This document shows positions 37,410-46,825 of a stretch of DNA of 64,000 bases, piece after piece. A program made the position numbers and the translations under genes. The number at the start of each line of letters is the position of its first letter. Position 1 is the first letter of the stretch. This DNA comes from Hyphomicrobiales bacterium (lineage in GTDB: Bacteria; Pseudomonadota; Alphaproteobacteria; Rhizobiales; Rhizobiaceae), in the NCBI GenBank assembly GCA_900473205.1, contig UCLB01000001.1:268392-332391 (forward strand). The letters run 5' to 3'. The notes under the pieces were generated by a model, which had not been told where the DNA came from, searched no databases, and saw only the letters and a program-made list of their open reading frames with translations.

Positions 37410-40148
37410 TCAATTGATCTTCGCGTTCATGCCCACCAGCATTTCTGCGGCTTCGTCACTTCCAAGGTCGGATGCTTTGCGCAGCCAGACCCGAGCCTCA
37501 TCCAGAGAAACCGGCCCGCCAATGCCATAGGCGTGATTTCGGGCAAGGATCAACATTGCAGGCACATCATTGAAGTTTGCCGCTGTCGCGAGCAGCATTT
37601 GCGCCTGTTTGAAGTCTTCTCCGGGCCTCGGTTCCGTCACAATAAACTTTGCATATTCTCTCATACCACCCGGATCTCCGCTATCTGCAGCAGCTTTATA
37701 AATACTGTGCAGATCGATTTTCGAAAGGATGAGAGATTTCACCGGTGTGTTCATTTTCTTGATGCGTGCAACTCGTTCATAAAGCTGGTCAGGCGTCGCA
37801 TTCTTGATCGATGACAGAACGACGCTGGCGGCCTTGTCCTTCGAGTAACTCTTCTTGGCGGGATCGGAGTAATGGCTCAAAAGAACCATTTCCGCTTTCA
37901 TGTCGCCAAAGCGTACGGCATCTTCGTAAAGAGCGAGAGCTTTATCGGGAATGTCCTTGCCCTGACCGTCCGATGCAACGTCGCCAAGAAGTCTGAACCG
38001 CCAACCGCGGCGTTCGGTCAGTTCTGCCGCGACACGCATCCAGCTGTCAGCCTTTGCGCGGTCAATCGGGCCGTAGGCTTTCGCCAAAGCAAAGGCATTT
38101 TCGAAGTTACAGTCCATAATGGATGAAGCCATTGATAGAAGGCGGCTTTGTTCACCGACAGAGCCTTCGGCCTCTGCCGCAAACATCAAGGCGGCAGCGT
38201 CTCCATTGGTCGAAATGACCCTTGCATATTGTGCATATACGCTACTTGTCCCCCGTAAAGAGGCAAGCGCGCGCATTGCGCGGCCGTTGCCCACTGCGCT
38301 TGCTTTTTCAAGGTAGTTCAGTGCCAGTTTTCTCAGCGTCTCATTTTCGGGAAGGTTTGCAATAACTGCATTTGCAGAGGCAACCTGAGTGGCGATCGAT
38401 CCGGTCTCCGCTGCCGAAACATACAGTTTCAGCGCTTCCTGGGTCATTTTGTCGTTTGTCGCTGCAGCCAGCAACAGCTTGGCATGGCCGATCCCAGCAT
38501 CGCCATCTGCAACGACCTTGGCTGTCCATTCCTTCAGCGTAGCCTCATCCGCGCGGGTCGATTTGAGATAATAGAGATAAGCGGCCAACGCATCGGCGCG
38601 ACCATAAAGGGCCTCGGACTGCAAGGCTGCTATTTCAACAGCATCGGGGCGACGTACCAGCTTTACGATGCGCCAGAGGGGCCAGTTCGCGGCAGCATCC
38701 TCGTCGTTCATTTGCTGCCACTTGGCTGCTTCCTGAAAATCAGGCCCACCTGGTCTGCGGCAAAGATAGGCGGCTTTCAGATCGTTGACGGTGCCGGTGA
38801 CGCCATAATTTTCGAGCACTGAACGAAGCAGGTTGGTCGCCTCGTTGAAGCGGCCCGGTTCATCGACGTGTCGCAGACGCATTTCGGCAAGGCTATGCAT
38901 GGATGTTACATCCCGCAGCTTTGCGCCCTGTTCAAACAGAGCGGTTGCTTCGGCCTCACCAGCCCATTGTCCATTCTTTTCCAGAGTCAGATTTCCAAGC
39001 CGGGAAAATGCCCATGCGGGAGGTTGAGGCAACTCCGAAAGCTTTCGCAATGTTTCCTCATATGCCTGGATGGAGCGGAGATCGTCAGTATCGGCTCTGT
39101 AAAGGGCGGCAAGATGCGTCAGGCTGGCGCGATTGCCCTCATCCGCAGCCTTGATGAAATACTCTCGGGCCAGCGCTTCGTCCTTTGTGACAATGGCGCC
39201 CGCATTGTAAATCTTGGCCAGTTCCACCATCGCCGGTATCATGCCGTGGTCGGCAGCCATTTTTAGATAACGCAGCAGAATGTCGTTATCCTTTTCGATG
39301 GCCGTGCTTTCCATATGGTAGCGGGCCACTTTCCAGGCAGCCGTCCCATCACCCAAATCCGCGGCAACCCTCAGCCATGCCTCAGCAATGCGTCGATCTG
39401 CCGCGACGACTTCACCCTTTTCGAATTCTCGCGCGATACGCCCAATACGCTCGCAAATTCTGTCGTCCAGCTTGCCGACCATGGAACCCAGCGCCATGGT
39501 GATGGCCAATGACGGCTCCATATCCCAGCCGGGTGTGGACTTTCCATCCAGTTGCGCCTTCGCCAGCGTCAGCAACGCATCGGCATGGCCGTTCGACGCT
39601 GCCCGCACGAGCAATTTTTCGACTGCCTCTTGCCCGCCTTGATCCTTGACGATGCCACTCGCGATAAGGTCTGCCGCCATCTTCATTTCACGCGCAGACA
39701 TGCCATTGCCAAGCTCGAAAAGCTTTTTCAGAAGGCCTGACTGCTCAAGCTCTGCGATTTTACTGGCTCGCAAATAGAGCGAGATGCGTTCCGCCATGAC
39801 GTCATTGGCAGAGAGGTCGTTTCGCTCACCCAGGCGCTCAATCATATTATCGACAATCTGGAAATTGCGCGTCGCATCCATGTCGCGCAGGCGCTGGGCC
39901 TCACGCAGGATAATCCAGCCTTTCGTGTTCGGTAGCGTCTTTTGGTCCCAGGATGTCCAGCGCTTCGAGATATCGTCATCGGTCGCGCGTTGGATGCAGA
40001 TATTTGCTGGCTCCACTGCCGGGGGCAGAAACTCGATTTTAAGCGGCTCTGACACCGCCGCCCACGCACTCGTGCTTGAGAAAGCCAACAGGGCAGAGGA
40101 AAGCAGGAGGCCGATAGCGCCACGGTTTTTGGGAGAAAAGGACATCAT
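37410..40148 (-). CDS. algK: AlgK-like Sel1/TPR repeat protein, about twice the usual length
   Basis: Periplasmic scaffold of 912 residues; Pseudomonas AlgK is under 500. A Sec leader ends near TSAWA and, unlike Pseudomonas AlgK, shows no lipobox cysteine. The rest is almost entirely Sel1-like helical repeats with the pattern A..G...A...LA..Y..G, for example WLRVAADLGDGTAAWKVARY, YFIKAADEGNRASLTHLAAL, LYEDAVRFGDMKAEMVLLSH and, at the end, WLRKASDLGSDEAAEML. In known systems AlgK links the polymerase to the outer-membrane porin. The extra length may compensate for the missing AlgE or recruit other envelope partners. A second ATG three bases in has better spacing to AGGAGG. Confidence 0.75.
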   Translation of the reverse strand: MMSFSPKNRGAIGLLLSSALLAFSSTSAWAAVSEPLKIEFLPPAVEPANICIQRATDDDISKRWTSWDQKTLPNTKGWIILREAQRLRDMDATRNFQIVDNMIERLGERNDLSANDVMAERISLYLRASKIAELEQSGLLKKLFELGNGMSAREMKMAADLIASGIVKDQGGQEAVEKLLVRAASNGHADALLTLAKAQLDGKSTPGWDMEPSLAITMALGSMVGKLDDRICERIGRIAREFEKGEVVAADRRIAEAWLRVAADLGDGTAAWKVARYHMESTAIEKDNDILLRYLKMAADHGMIPAMVELAKIYNAGAIVTKDEALAREYFIKAADEGNRASLTHLAALYRADTDDLRSIQAYEETLRKLSELPQPPAWAFSRLGNLTLEKNGQWAGEAEATALFEQGAKLRDVTSMHSLAEMRLRHVDEPGRFNEATNLLRSVLENYGVTGTVNDLKAAYLCRRPGGPDFQEAAKWQQMNDEDAAANWPLWRIVKLVRRPDAVEIAALQSEALYGRADALAAYLYYLKSTRADEATLKEWTAKVVADGDAGIGHAKLLLAAATNDKMTQEALKLYVSAAETGSIATQVASANAVIANLPENETLRKLALNYLEKASAVGNGRAMRALASLRGTSSVYAQYARVISTNGDAAALMFAAEAEGSVGEQSRLLSMASSIMDCNFENAFALAKAYGPIDRAKADSWMRVAAELTERRGWRFRLLGDVASDGQGKDIPDKALALYEDAVRFGDMKAEMVLLSHYSDPAKKSYSKDKAASVVLSSIKNATPDQLYERVARIKKMNTPVKSLILSKIDLHSIYKAAADSGDPGGMREYAKFIVTEPRPGEDFKQAQMLLATAANFNDVPAMLILARNHAYGIGGPVSLDEARVWLRKASDLGSDEAAEMLVGMNAKIN

Positions 40149-40154
40149 GGCCTC

Positions 40155-40781
40155 CTATCGCTGCAAAAGGTTGTTTTCGAGTGCGACGGCGCTGTAGCGA
40201 CCGTCTGCACCGCTGATGACAATGGAGTAGGCCGCCTTGCGCTTGAGATCGATCGTCTCCGTCGTTGCAATGGCAGCACCGTCTTTCTGTATCTCAAAGG
40301 ACAGTGACAGCGGCGCTTTTAACGCCACATCCTTGCTTTCACCGGCTGCCACGCCTTTGAGCGCTACGGCCTTTGCTGCTGGAACAAACAGGTCGACGCT
40401 GGCTAGGTCACTGAGATTGTAGAGGTAAAGCTGTGCCTTGGCGGGATCGTTCTTGACCGCGTCACTAAAGACCCGCTCACCGGTTCCCCCCATCGTCATC
40501 GTGTAATATTTGCCCGGTTCGACCGTCATGACCCTGCTTTGTCCGCCAGAGGACACCTCGACGGAGCCGGCATCCACATTCACATAGGGCGAGACGCCTT
40601 GCGTCGGTGGCACCGGCTTTCCACCAATCGTGGCAGATTGCTGATCAAAGCTGACAACCCGCACGAATGAGGCCTTGGGATCGGCCGCCTTGCCGTATAG
40701 TCCGGCATCCTGTGCATACCCGGCGGTAACTGTGAAACCTGCGACCAGTACGGCTATCGAAAACGTCGTTTTATGGTTCAT
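40155..40781 (-). CDS. algF: Alginate O-acetyltransferase AlgF-like protein
   Basis: Periplasmic acetylation protein of 208 residues (Pseudomonas AlgF is similar in size). The signal peptide ends near TAGYAQ and the mature start DAGLYGKAADPKASFVRVVS is the AlgF hallmark. The rest is two beta domains with YLYNLSDLASVDLFV and LSFEIQKDGAAIATTETIDL. AlgF is required with AlgI, AlgJ and AlgX for O-acetylation of mannuronate. It sits between algX and algK, one base from the algX stop. Confidence 0.87.
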   Translation of the reverse strand: MNHKTTFSIAVLVAGFTVTAGYAQDAGLYGKAADPKASFVRVVSFDQQSATIGGKPVPPTQGVSPYVNVDAGSVEVSSGGQSRVMTVEPGKYYTMTMGGTGERVFSDAVKNDPAKAQLYLYNLSDLASVDLFVPAAKAVALKGVAAGESKDVALKAPLSLSFEIQKDGAAIATTETIDLKRKAAYSIVISGADGRYSAVALENNLLQR

Positions 40782-40782
40782 A

Positions 40783-42117
40783 TCAGTTGTCCTTTGTGCT
40801 GGCCGAGTGGCAAATGCTCACACCGGCGCTTTCGGGAGACAGGGTGTCGAATGTGATTTGGACGTTCTTGACCGATTTGGATCTGGCATCGAAGGGGAAG
40901 TAATAGCGCCCGCTTGATGCTGCGCGAGCAGGACGTGAAATCTGCGTTTCGATGACGTCACCGTCTTCAAGTCCAACACGGAGCATGGCTGAACGGCTGT
41001 TCTCATTCCCGGCATAGGCCAGGATGACGGACGGGCCTTCAAGGCTTTCGGGCTTTAGCGCCACATCGAGTACGTTTGCGGTTGAGGTGGAGAATGTCGG
41101 TGATGCCTCGCCATCGCAAACTTTGACTGCGGCGGCGGCAAGCTCGCGCAAGGGCGCATCTCCAAATTTGCCGAGATTGTTGTAGATCGGGTTTTCCCAG
41201 ATCAGAAAGCGGGGCCGCTTCTCTGCAAAATTAGCGGAAGTTATGTAAGCGGTGATGGAACCGAACTGGTTTCCGCCTGAGACAGCATAATTGTTGACGG
41301 ATGTTCCCAGTTCCTGGGAAAGGAAGCCTGCAAAATTGGCTGGAGCGAGATCGGAAAAGCTCGTGCCGACAAGCGCAACCTGTTCGCCCTGATCTGTATT
41401 GCCGAAGATATCAAGCTGCGCGCCACCCGAGGCTATGACTTCCGTCGTTTCGAACGCGTCCATTTCAGCAGCTGGCAAAGACGACACGCAGGACGCCTGC
41501 AAAAAGCGGCGCATGGTGGAAATGATCTGCTGGCGACCGGCCGACTTTGTTTCAAAAGCTGCGGTCTGCAAGCCTTCTGCGCCCGGCAAGGCTTTTATCG
41601 TGGCGGCCACTTCGTTTGCGGCAGCTTGCGCGCCCCATGCTGTCCAGTGGAAATCTGCTTGTAAAAAAGGAGGGTGCTTTCGGTCATTGTTTTGCAGCGC
41701 TTTTAGGACATCAACCGTCACGACGCCATTGCGGCGCAACTTAGCGAGCGTCTCGTCATAGGCAACCTTGGCGATATCGTAATTGAAGCCCAACTCGTAG
41801 GTGCGGTCCGGCAAATATTGCGACATTGTCAGGCTTTTTGTGGGGATCGGCACATAGATCAGCGTGGTGCCGTTGGCCTCCAATGCCCGTGCCACTTCGG
41901 CAAGTTGCTTTGCCGTATGCTCACCTAGTTGATGCTGCATTCTGATGTCTGCGAGAACGCGAAAAAAATATCCGTCCTTGCCTTCCACCGATGCAACAAG
42001 CGGGTCTTCTTCCAAGCCGGTGCAGCCGAAGTCAGAGGCTATGACCGGAGACGAGAACAAAGCCATGCACATCAAAGACACGATGAGGGGCGTATGAAGG
42101 TTCAAGATACTACTCAT
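40783..42117 (-). CDS. algX: Alginate O-acetyltransferase AlgX-like protein
   Basis: Periplasmic SGNH-like acetyltransferase of 444 residues. A Sec leader ends near SPVIAS. The catalytic set is intact: the Asp-His pair in QADFHWTAWG and the nucleophile Ser in VALVGTSFSDLAP. After about residue 330 a beta-rich domain (VLDVALKPESLEGPSVILAY) corresponds to the carbohydrate-binding module of Pseudomonas AlgX, which transfers acetyl directly to polymer. The start overlaps the end of the preceding Sel1 gene by eight bases. Confidence 0.88.
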   Translation of the reverse strand: MSSILNLHTPLIVSLMCMALFSSPVIASDFGCTGLEEDPLVASVEGKDGYFFRVLADIRMQHQLGEHTAKQLAEVARALEANGTTLIYVPIPTKSLTMSQYLPDRTYELGFNYDIAKVAYDETLAKLRRNGVVTVDVLKALQNNDRKHPPFLQADFHWTAWGAQAAANEVAATIKALPGAEGLQTAAFETKSAGRQQIISTMRRFLQASCVSSLPAAEMDAFETTEVIASGGAQLDIFGNTDQGEQVALVGTSFSDLAPANFAGFLSQELGTSVNNYAVSGGNQFGSITAYITSANFAEKRPRFLIWENPIYNNLGKFGDAPLRELAAAAVKVCDGEASPTFSTSTANVLDVALKPESLEGPSVILAYAGNENSRSAMLRVGLEDGDVIETQISRPARAASSGRYYFPFDARSKSVKNVQITFDTLSPESAGVSICHSASTKDN

Positions 42118-42874
42118 TCATGTCTCCAGACTTCGGTGTTTCCGTTGCCGCAGCGGAAGCAAGCTTACGCCGAAGCGCACCGGCCACACTCTGGGTCTTC
42201 AAGTCGCTGGAGCGTTCGGCAACCACCAGATAAGCTTCGATCTCATTACGCTTGGTCGTCATGCCGCTGGTCGAGATAAGGCTGATTGCCTCTTCCAATG
42301 CGGCAGTGGCATTGCCGCGATGGGCGGCATTGGCGCGGAACTCAGCATATTTTGCCGGACTGTTTTCGAAGGGCGTGCCGGAGCGATACGCGGACATAAG
42401 CCCCTCGAACGCCGCCTCATCACCGCGTGCTGCATGGGCCCGCAAGGCGGCTTCAGCCGCAGCAAGACGTTTCTGATTGGCAGGTTCAGGCTGGATTTTG
42501 CGCACCAGTGCCACAAGCGGCTTGATGGCTCCTGATCGACCGGCAGCGGCAGCCATCGTAAAATAGTGCAAGGAATCCTTTGCAAGTTCCGGCTTTTGAT
42601 AAAGCTGCTTGGCAACAAGCAAGGCTGCGAGACTATCGCCGCGATCCGCCAGGACCTGAAGTTGTCGATAGGATATACGCTGGTTTTTGACCATGCGCTT
42701 GCGCGCATCACGCAATTCCGGTGTGGGAAGCTGGTCCGTGCGGGTAATGCCGGAGATGAAACCAACCTTCCGGCGCGGCTGCGCATCGCCGTCTGACACT
42801 GCTCCTAAAATCATGACAGATGTCAGGACTACAAAGCCGCAAATCCTGATGAGTGAGATGTCAAAGCTTTGCAT
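42110..42874 (-). CDS. Small Sel1-like periplasmic protein inside the alginate-type operon
   Basis: Protein of 254 residues with no counterpart in the Pseudomonas operon that I can name. The ATG at 42874 follows AAAGGAGGTGG. A leader-like hydrophobic segment (ICGFVVLTSVMILGAVSDG) precedes helical repeats: QLQVLADRGDSLAALLVAKQL, YFTMAAAAGRSGAIKPLVAL and YAEFRANAAHRGNATAALEEA. These resemble Sel1/TPR repeats, so it may be a second scaffold acting with the long AlgK-like protein. It overlaps algJ upstream and algX downstream, so it is firmly part of the operon. Confidence 0.72.
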   Translation of the reverse strand: MQSFDISLIRICGFVVLTSVMILGAVSDGDAQPRRKVGFISGITRTDQLPTPELRDARKRMVKNQRISYRQLQVLADRGDSLAALLVAKQLYQKPELAKDSLHYFTMAAAAGRSGAIKPLVALVRKIQPEPANQKRLAAAEAALRAHAARGDEAAFEGLMSAYRSGTPFENSPAKYAEFRANAAHRGNATAALEEAISLISTSGMTTKRNEIEAYLVVAERSSDLKTQSVAGALRRKLASAAATETPKSGDMNE

Positions 42875-43979
42875 TGACCACCTCCTTTGCTGTTGGCGCT
42901 TCTGCCCATAACTTGGCATCGGTCAAAAAACGGACAGGAAACTCCCATAACACCGTTTGAGGAAGGGATTCCGCGTGCTCCAAGGAGGCAAGATACTGGC
43001 GCATGGGTGTGACAGGCCCTTGGCCAACCAGCGCTGCGTTGGCGACGTCCAATCCGCTTTGGAATGAGAGAAACGACGCGAAGGACCAGAGTTCATTGGC
43101 GCTGTAACTCGTGCCGACGAGTGCCACGGGAATACTCGTTGCATCGCCGAAGATATCATCGACCGGCTGGTCACCGGATTTCTGCAACAAGTGATAGGGC
43201 GTCACAGTCTCGCTTCCCAGACCAACGAGCAGTGCGAAAACTCCGCCTGTCACGTACTTCACGAGGTCACCCTCGACGCGGTCTTCAGCGCCTTCCGAAA
43301 TCTCATAATGTCCGGGCTTTTCACCAAGCACCTGTGCCGCAACGGCACCGGCGACTGCCTGCGCACCGGCAGGTGTCCAGTGTGTGTCGGTCTTGAGGAA
43401 TACCTGACGGTCTTGCCGCGCAGACATCAGAACCGAGCGTGTATCGACGGTTTTAATGCCGTGCGCCTCAAGTTTCGCTCGGAAGTCATCATAGAGTTTT
43501 TCGCTGTAAAACGAGGCTGCGGGCTGTTCCACCTCATCTGCATAGACATCGCTTTTTGCTGGCAGTGGAACCATGGCGAGCTGCACGCCTTTTGCGCTCA
43601 ATGTCTTCGAGATCGAAGAAATTTGCTCGACGGATGCGGTGAGATAAACGTCGAGATCAGAGGGTGCGCGGAACTCCTCATCCGTAAAGAGATAACCGTC
43701 CTGTCCTGTGACAACGCCTCGGCGACCTTCGCCCAAGAGAAGGTATCGGGCAGCGCCGATCATTTCGACCGCGAGTTGCCGATGGGGCAGGCCATCACGA
43801 TAGAGTTTCTCCAGATGCACTGTCATGCCGCCATTCAAAACGGATGTCAGTGACAGATCGTCCTCCACATGGGCGGGCTGCAAGTGCTCCGGCATGCCGA
43901 AGTTGGCAAAGGCCGCATAGCCGAATAGCGCAGCAGGTATCAGAAGCTGGATTGCAAGAGACGAACGAATTGCCGTCAT
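42861..43979 (-). CDS. algJ: Alginate O-acetyltransferase AlgJ-like protein
   Basis: Membrane-anchored SGNH-like protein of 372 residues. The N-terminal helix (LAIQLLIPAALFGYAAFA) anchors it, and DGYLFTDEEFR starts the catalytic fold. The catalytic residues are present: the Asp-His pair in FLKTDTHWTPAGAQ and Ser in ALVGTSYSANELW. AlgJ passes acetyl from AlgI toward AlgX. It lies 10 bases after algI. There is no C-terminal binding module, which separates it from the AlgX-like protein encoded downstream. Confidence 0.87.
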   Translation of the reverse strand: MTAIRSSLAIQLLIPAALFGYAAFANFGMPEHLQPAHVEDDLSLTSVLNGGMTVHLEKLYRDGLPHRQLAVEMIGAARYLLLGEGRRGVVTGQDGYLFTDEEFRAPSDLDVYLTASVEQISSISKTLSAKGVQLAMVPLPAKSDVYADEVEQPAASFYSEKLYDDFRAKLEAHGIKTVDTRSVLMSARQDRQVFLKTDTHWTPAGAQAVAGAVAAQVLGEKPGHYEISEGAEDRVEGDLVKYVTGGVFALLVGLGSETVTPYHLLQKSGDQPVDDIFGDATSIPVALVGTSYSANELWSFASFLSFQSGLDVANAALVGQGPVTPMRQYLASLEHAESLPQTVLWEFPVRFLTDAKLWAEAPTAKEVVNAKL

Positions 43980-43989
43980 GGTCTGGCTC

Positions 43990-45423
43990 CTAAAATTGAA
44001 AATAGAGGAAGGGGGAATAGGCGCTATCTGCGAGCTTCAGAACCGTCACGACACCCAGCAGGAGTATGGTCAACGGCAAGGCAATCGACGTCTGCATCAC
44101 CATTGTTCCGTCGGAGCCAAAGGTCACGTCCTGCTCCGGCTGGAACAGATCGCGCAGCCAGGGCTCGAATGCTGCGACAGAGGCTGCGACAAGAAGCATC
44201 AAAAGTGCTTCGCGGGTGAAGGCGAGAGACAGTGCGGAGGTGAGCGACAGACCGTTGAAGCCCAGCATGCCGGTATAGATATTTGCCGCGATTGACAGAT
44301 TTTCTGCCCTGAACACGACCCAGCCTAACAAAACCAGCAGCAATGTCAGGGGTAACGAGACCCAATGACGTGCGGCCTGTTTGTCCCAACCTGTTGCCCG
44401 TTCAATTGCCAGCCAACCGCCGTGCCATGCACCCCAGATCACGAATGTCCAGTTTGCGCCGTGCCACAAGCCACCCAGCAACATGACGAGGAACAGATTG
44501 ATGTATGTGCGCAGGGGCCCAAGCCGACTGCCGCCGAGAGAGATGTAGAGATAGTCGCGCAGCCATGTCGACAGACTGATGTGCCAGCGACGCCAGAATT
44601 CGGTAATGCTGCGGCTCGTATAGGGCATGTCGAAGTTTTTGACGAACTGAAATCCGATCATCAGCCCTAGACCGCAGGCCATGTTGCTATATCCAGAAAA
44701 GTCGAAATAAAGCTGGAGCATATAGGCAATCGCGCCAGTCCAGGACTCAACGAGAGTTGGTGCAGGGTTGGAGAAGACGGCATTGGCAAGCGGCGCGATG
44801 CTGTCGGCAATCAGCACTTTCTTGGCAAGGCCAATCGTGAAGAGTGCTGTTCCATCAGCAAATTTCTGAAGACTGTGCTCGCGATGTTTAAACTGACCCG
44901 CAAGATCGCGAAACCGCAGGATCGGTCCAGCGACAAGCTGCGGAAACAGGGCCTTGAACGCTGCGAGATCGATGAAGTTACGGGTTGCGGGCGTGTCGCG
45001 CCGATAGACATCGATAAGGTAGCTGACGGACTGAAATATATAGAAAGATATGCCGATTGGCAGAATGAGCCGCCAGTGAAAACCCATTGCGTCCGGTGTC
45101 GTGCCGCCAAGGGCGGCTATGCTATCCATGAAGAAATTCAGATATTTGAATACTCCAAGGACAAGCAGACAGCCCGTGATGCCCACCACCATCAGCGTTT
45201 TCGCCAATGGACGACCAAGATTTTTCTCGATGAAGATCGCAAAGAAATAGACCCAGACCGTCGTGGCGAACAACAGGCCGAGAAAGTCTACTCTCCACCA
45301 AGCGTAAAACACGTAAGACCCGATCAGGATCGTCAGCGACCGAAACCTTGGTGGCGTCAGATAATAGGCGATGAGAAAACATGGCAGGTACATGAACAGG
45401 AAAATTTCGGATGAAAATACCAT
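43990..45423 (-). CDS. algI: Membrane-bound O-acetyltransferase AlgI (MBOAT family)
   Basis: Inner-membrane acetyl-carrier protein, 477 residues and about eleven helices. The ATG at 45423 gives the diagnostic start MVFSSEIFLFMYLP, and AGGTGG precedes it; the frame also opens nine bases earlier at a GTG. MBOAT motifs include FDFSGYSNMACGLGLMIGF, SITEFWRRWHISLSTWLRDY and the catalytic His of GGLWHGANWTF. It moves acetyl groups across the membrane to AlgJ/AlgX. It follows algG by one base. Confidence 0.93.
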   Translation of the reverse strand: MVFSSEIFLFMYLPCFLIAYYLTPPRFRSLTILIGSYVFYAWWRVDFLGLLFATTVWVYFFAIFIEKNLGRPLAKTLMVVGITGCLLVLGVFKYLNFFMDSIAALGGTTPDAMGFHWRLILPIGISFYIFQSVSYLIDVYRRDTPATRNFIDLAAFKALFPQLVAGPILRFRDLAGQFKHREHSLQKFADGTALFTIGLAKKVLIADSIAPLANAVFSNPAPTLVESWTGAIAYMLQLYFDFSGYSNMACGLGLMIGFQFVKNFDMPYTSRSITEFWRRWHISLSTWLRDYLYISLGGSRLGPLRTYINLFLVMLLGGLWHGANWTFVIWGAWHGGWLAIERATGWDKQAARHWVSLPLTLLLVLLGWVVFRAENLSIAANIYTGMLGFNGLSLTSALSLAFTREALLMLLVAASVAAFEPWLRDLFQPEQDVTFGSDGTMVMQTSIALPLTILLLGVVTVLKLADSAYSPFLYFQF

Positions 45424-45424
45424 T

Positions 45425-46825
45425 TCAGCCACCTATCGTTTTGTTGCAGGCCGCAAGACCGAAAGCTGAGAAAGTCGCCAGTTGGACAGTGGCAGGCCGC
45501 TGCTCGCCGTTCACGATGAATTCGGAATCTGGCCGGGCGTCGTGTGCACCCAGATATCGACCAGTCGCACCTGCCATTGCGCCTGCGAAAAGACGCGGCC
45601 ATTGCGCAGAAAAATCGTTGGCTGAGAGCCGCAGATCACCGTGTCCATCTGAGCGAATGCCGATGGCGTTGCGCGAGAAGACATTGCCATGAATGTCTGT
45701 CGACATCGCACCGGCCTGCTCCTCGAGCGAAATGCCATCATGATTTTTGCGAATGTAATTTCCCGAAATCTCAACACTCAGACTTTCCTCGGCACGGATG
45801 CCACTGAGTTTGTTGCTGGCGGTGAGATTATCGGACACCGTGCTGCAGCCGCTTCCCTTGATGACGATGCCCGAAAGTTCGCTTTTTTCGACTCGGTTGC
45901 CTTGAACGGTGACAAGAACGGAGCCGTCATCCACGAAGATGCCATGGCCCTGGCTGGACATGATGTCGTTGTCTTGCACTTTCACCTGCTGGCTGCGGCT
46001 GGTCACTCTAATCCCGTGGCCTTTTGACGAGGTCAGACTGTTGTGCTGCACGGTGACGTTGGATGCCGATTGCACGACGATGTTGGAGGCCAACATCTCG
46101 GTCAGGCGGTTGTCTCTAATGACGCTCCCGTTCGCCTTGATGAAACTGAGGCTGACAAGACCCGAAATCGTATTGTTCGTGATCCGAATATTGGGCGTGG
46201 ACAGGGAGAAGCCACGGCCAAGGAAAGATAGGCCCGACGCTTCTGCAAACGATCCAAAGCCAAGATTGCTGATATGGCTATCTTTGATCGTCGCGCCGCC
46301 TTCGGCAACGGTCAGAATGAAGGGCCGGAAAGGATTGCCGGCCTGTGAGGATGCGCGTGCGTCTACCGAGGCTTCGCTGACGACCAATGTTCCCGCATTG
46401 ATAATCAGGGCAGATTTCGTCCCGTCGAGGAAAAGCTTTTCACCTTTCCCGATCCGAAGCTCCGCTCCTTTCCAGATCACGAGCGGTGCCGTGATCTGGA
46501 AGCTTTGACCTTGTTTTTGAACCGTTCCTTCGAGACGTTTGCCAGCGGCGGCAGCGGCAAGCTCGGTCAAGCTGAAGGTTCCGCTTTCGATGACGATTGC
46601 CGTTATGTCTGGACTGATGTGCTTTTCGAGTTCGGCAAAAAGCCCCTGGCTTGCACCGACCGTAGCAATGGGAATGACCGTACCGAACTTGGCGGCGCTG
46701 AGCCGTTGTTGGGATGCTGCGGGCATCGGCAACGCGCTACCCGCATCCGTCGCCAGAGATGGTTGTGGCAAAGCGACCGCCAAAGTGGCCGATAAAACTA
46801 ATGCTACGATCAGCGCTTTAGACAT
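45425..46825 (-). CDS. algG: AlgG-like right-handed beta-helix protein (C5-epimerase homologue without DPHD)
   Basis: Periplasmic parallel beta-helix protein of 466 residues. The ATG at 46825 follows GGGAGTGGAAG and overlaps the algA stop by eight bases. A signal peptide ends near PSLAT. Repeats such as VKVQDNDIMSSQGHGIFVDDG, ELSGIVIKGSG and ISGNYIRKNHDGISLEE align well with the AlgG helix. The catalytic DPHD motif of AlgG falls in the segment GHGIRVTSRSQQVKVQDND, where the equivalent residues read VTSR. Epimerase activity may therefore be lost or changed, while the second known role, protecting polymer in the export complex, could remain. Confidence 0.78.
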   Translation of the reverse strand: MSKALIVALVLSATLAVALPQPSLATDAGSALPMPAASQQRLSAAKFGTVIPIATVGASQGLFAELEKHISPDITAIVIESGTFSLTELAAAAAGKRLEGTVQKQGQSFQITAPLVIWKGAELRIGKGEKLFLDGTKSALIINAGTLVVSEASVDARASSQAGNPFRPFILTVAEGGATIKDSHISNLGFGSFAEASGLSFLGRGFSLSTPNIRITNNTISGLVSLSFIKANGSVIRDNRLTEMLASNIVVQSASNVTVQHNSLTSSKGHGIRVTSRSQQVKVQDNDIMSSQGHGIFVDDGSVLVTVQGNRVEKSELSGIVIKGSGCSTVSDNLTASNKLSGIRAEESLSVEISGNYIRKNHDGISLEEQAGAMSTDIHGNVFSRNAIGIRSDGHGDLRLSANDFSAQWPRLFAGAMAGATGRYLGAHDARPDSEFIVNGEQRPATVQLATFSAFGLAACNKTIGG

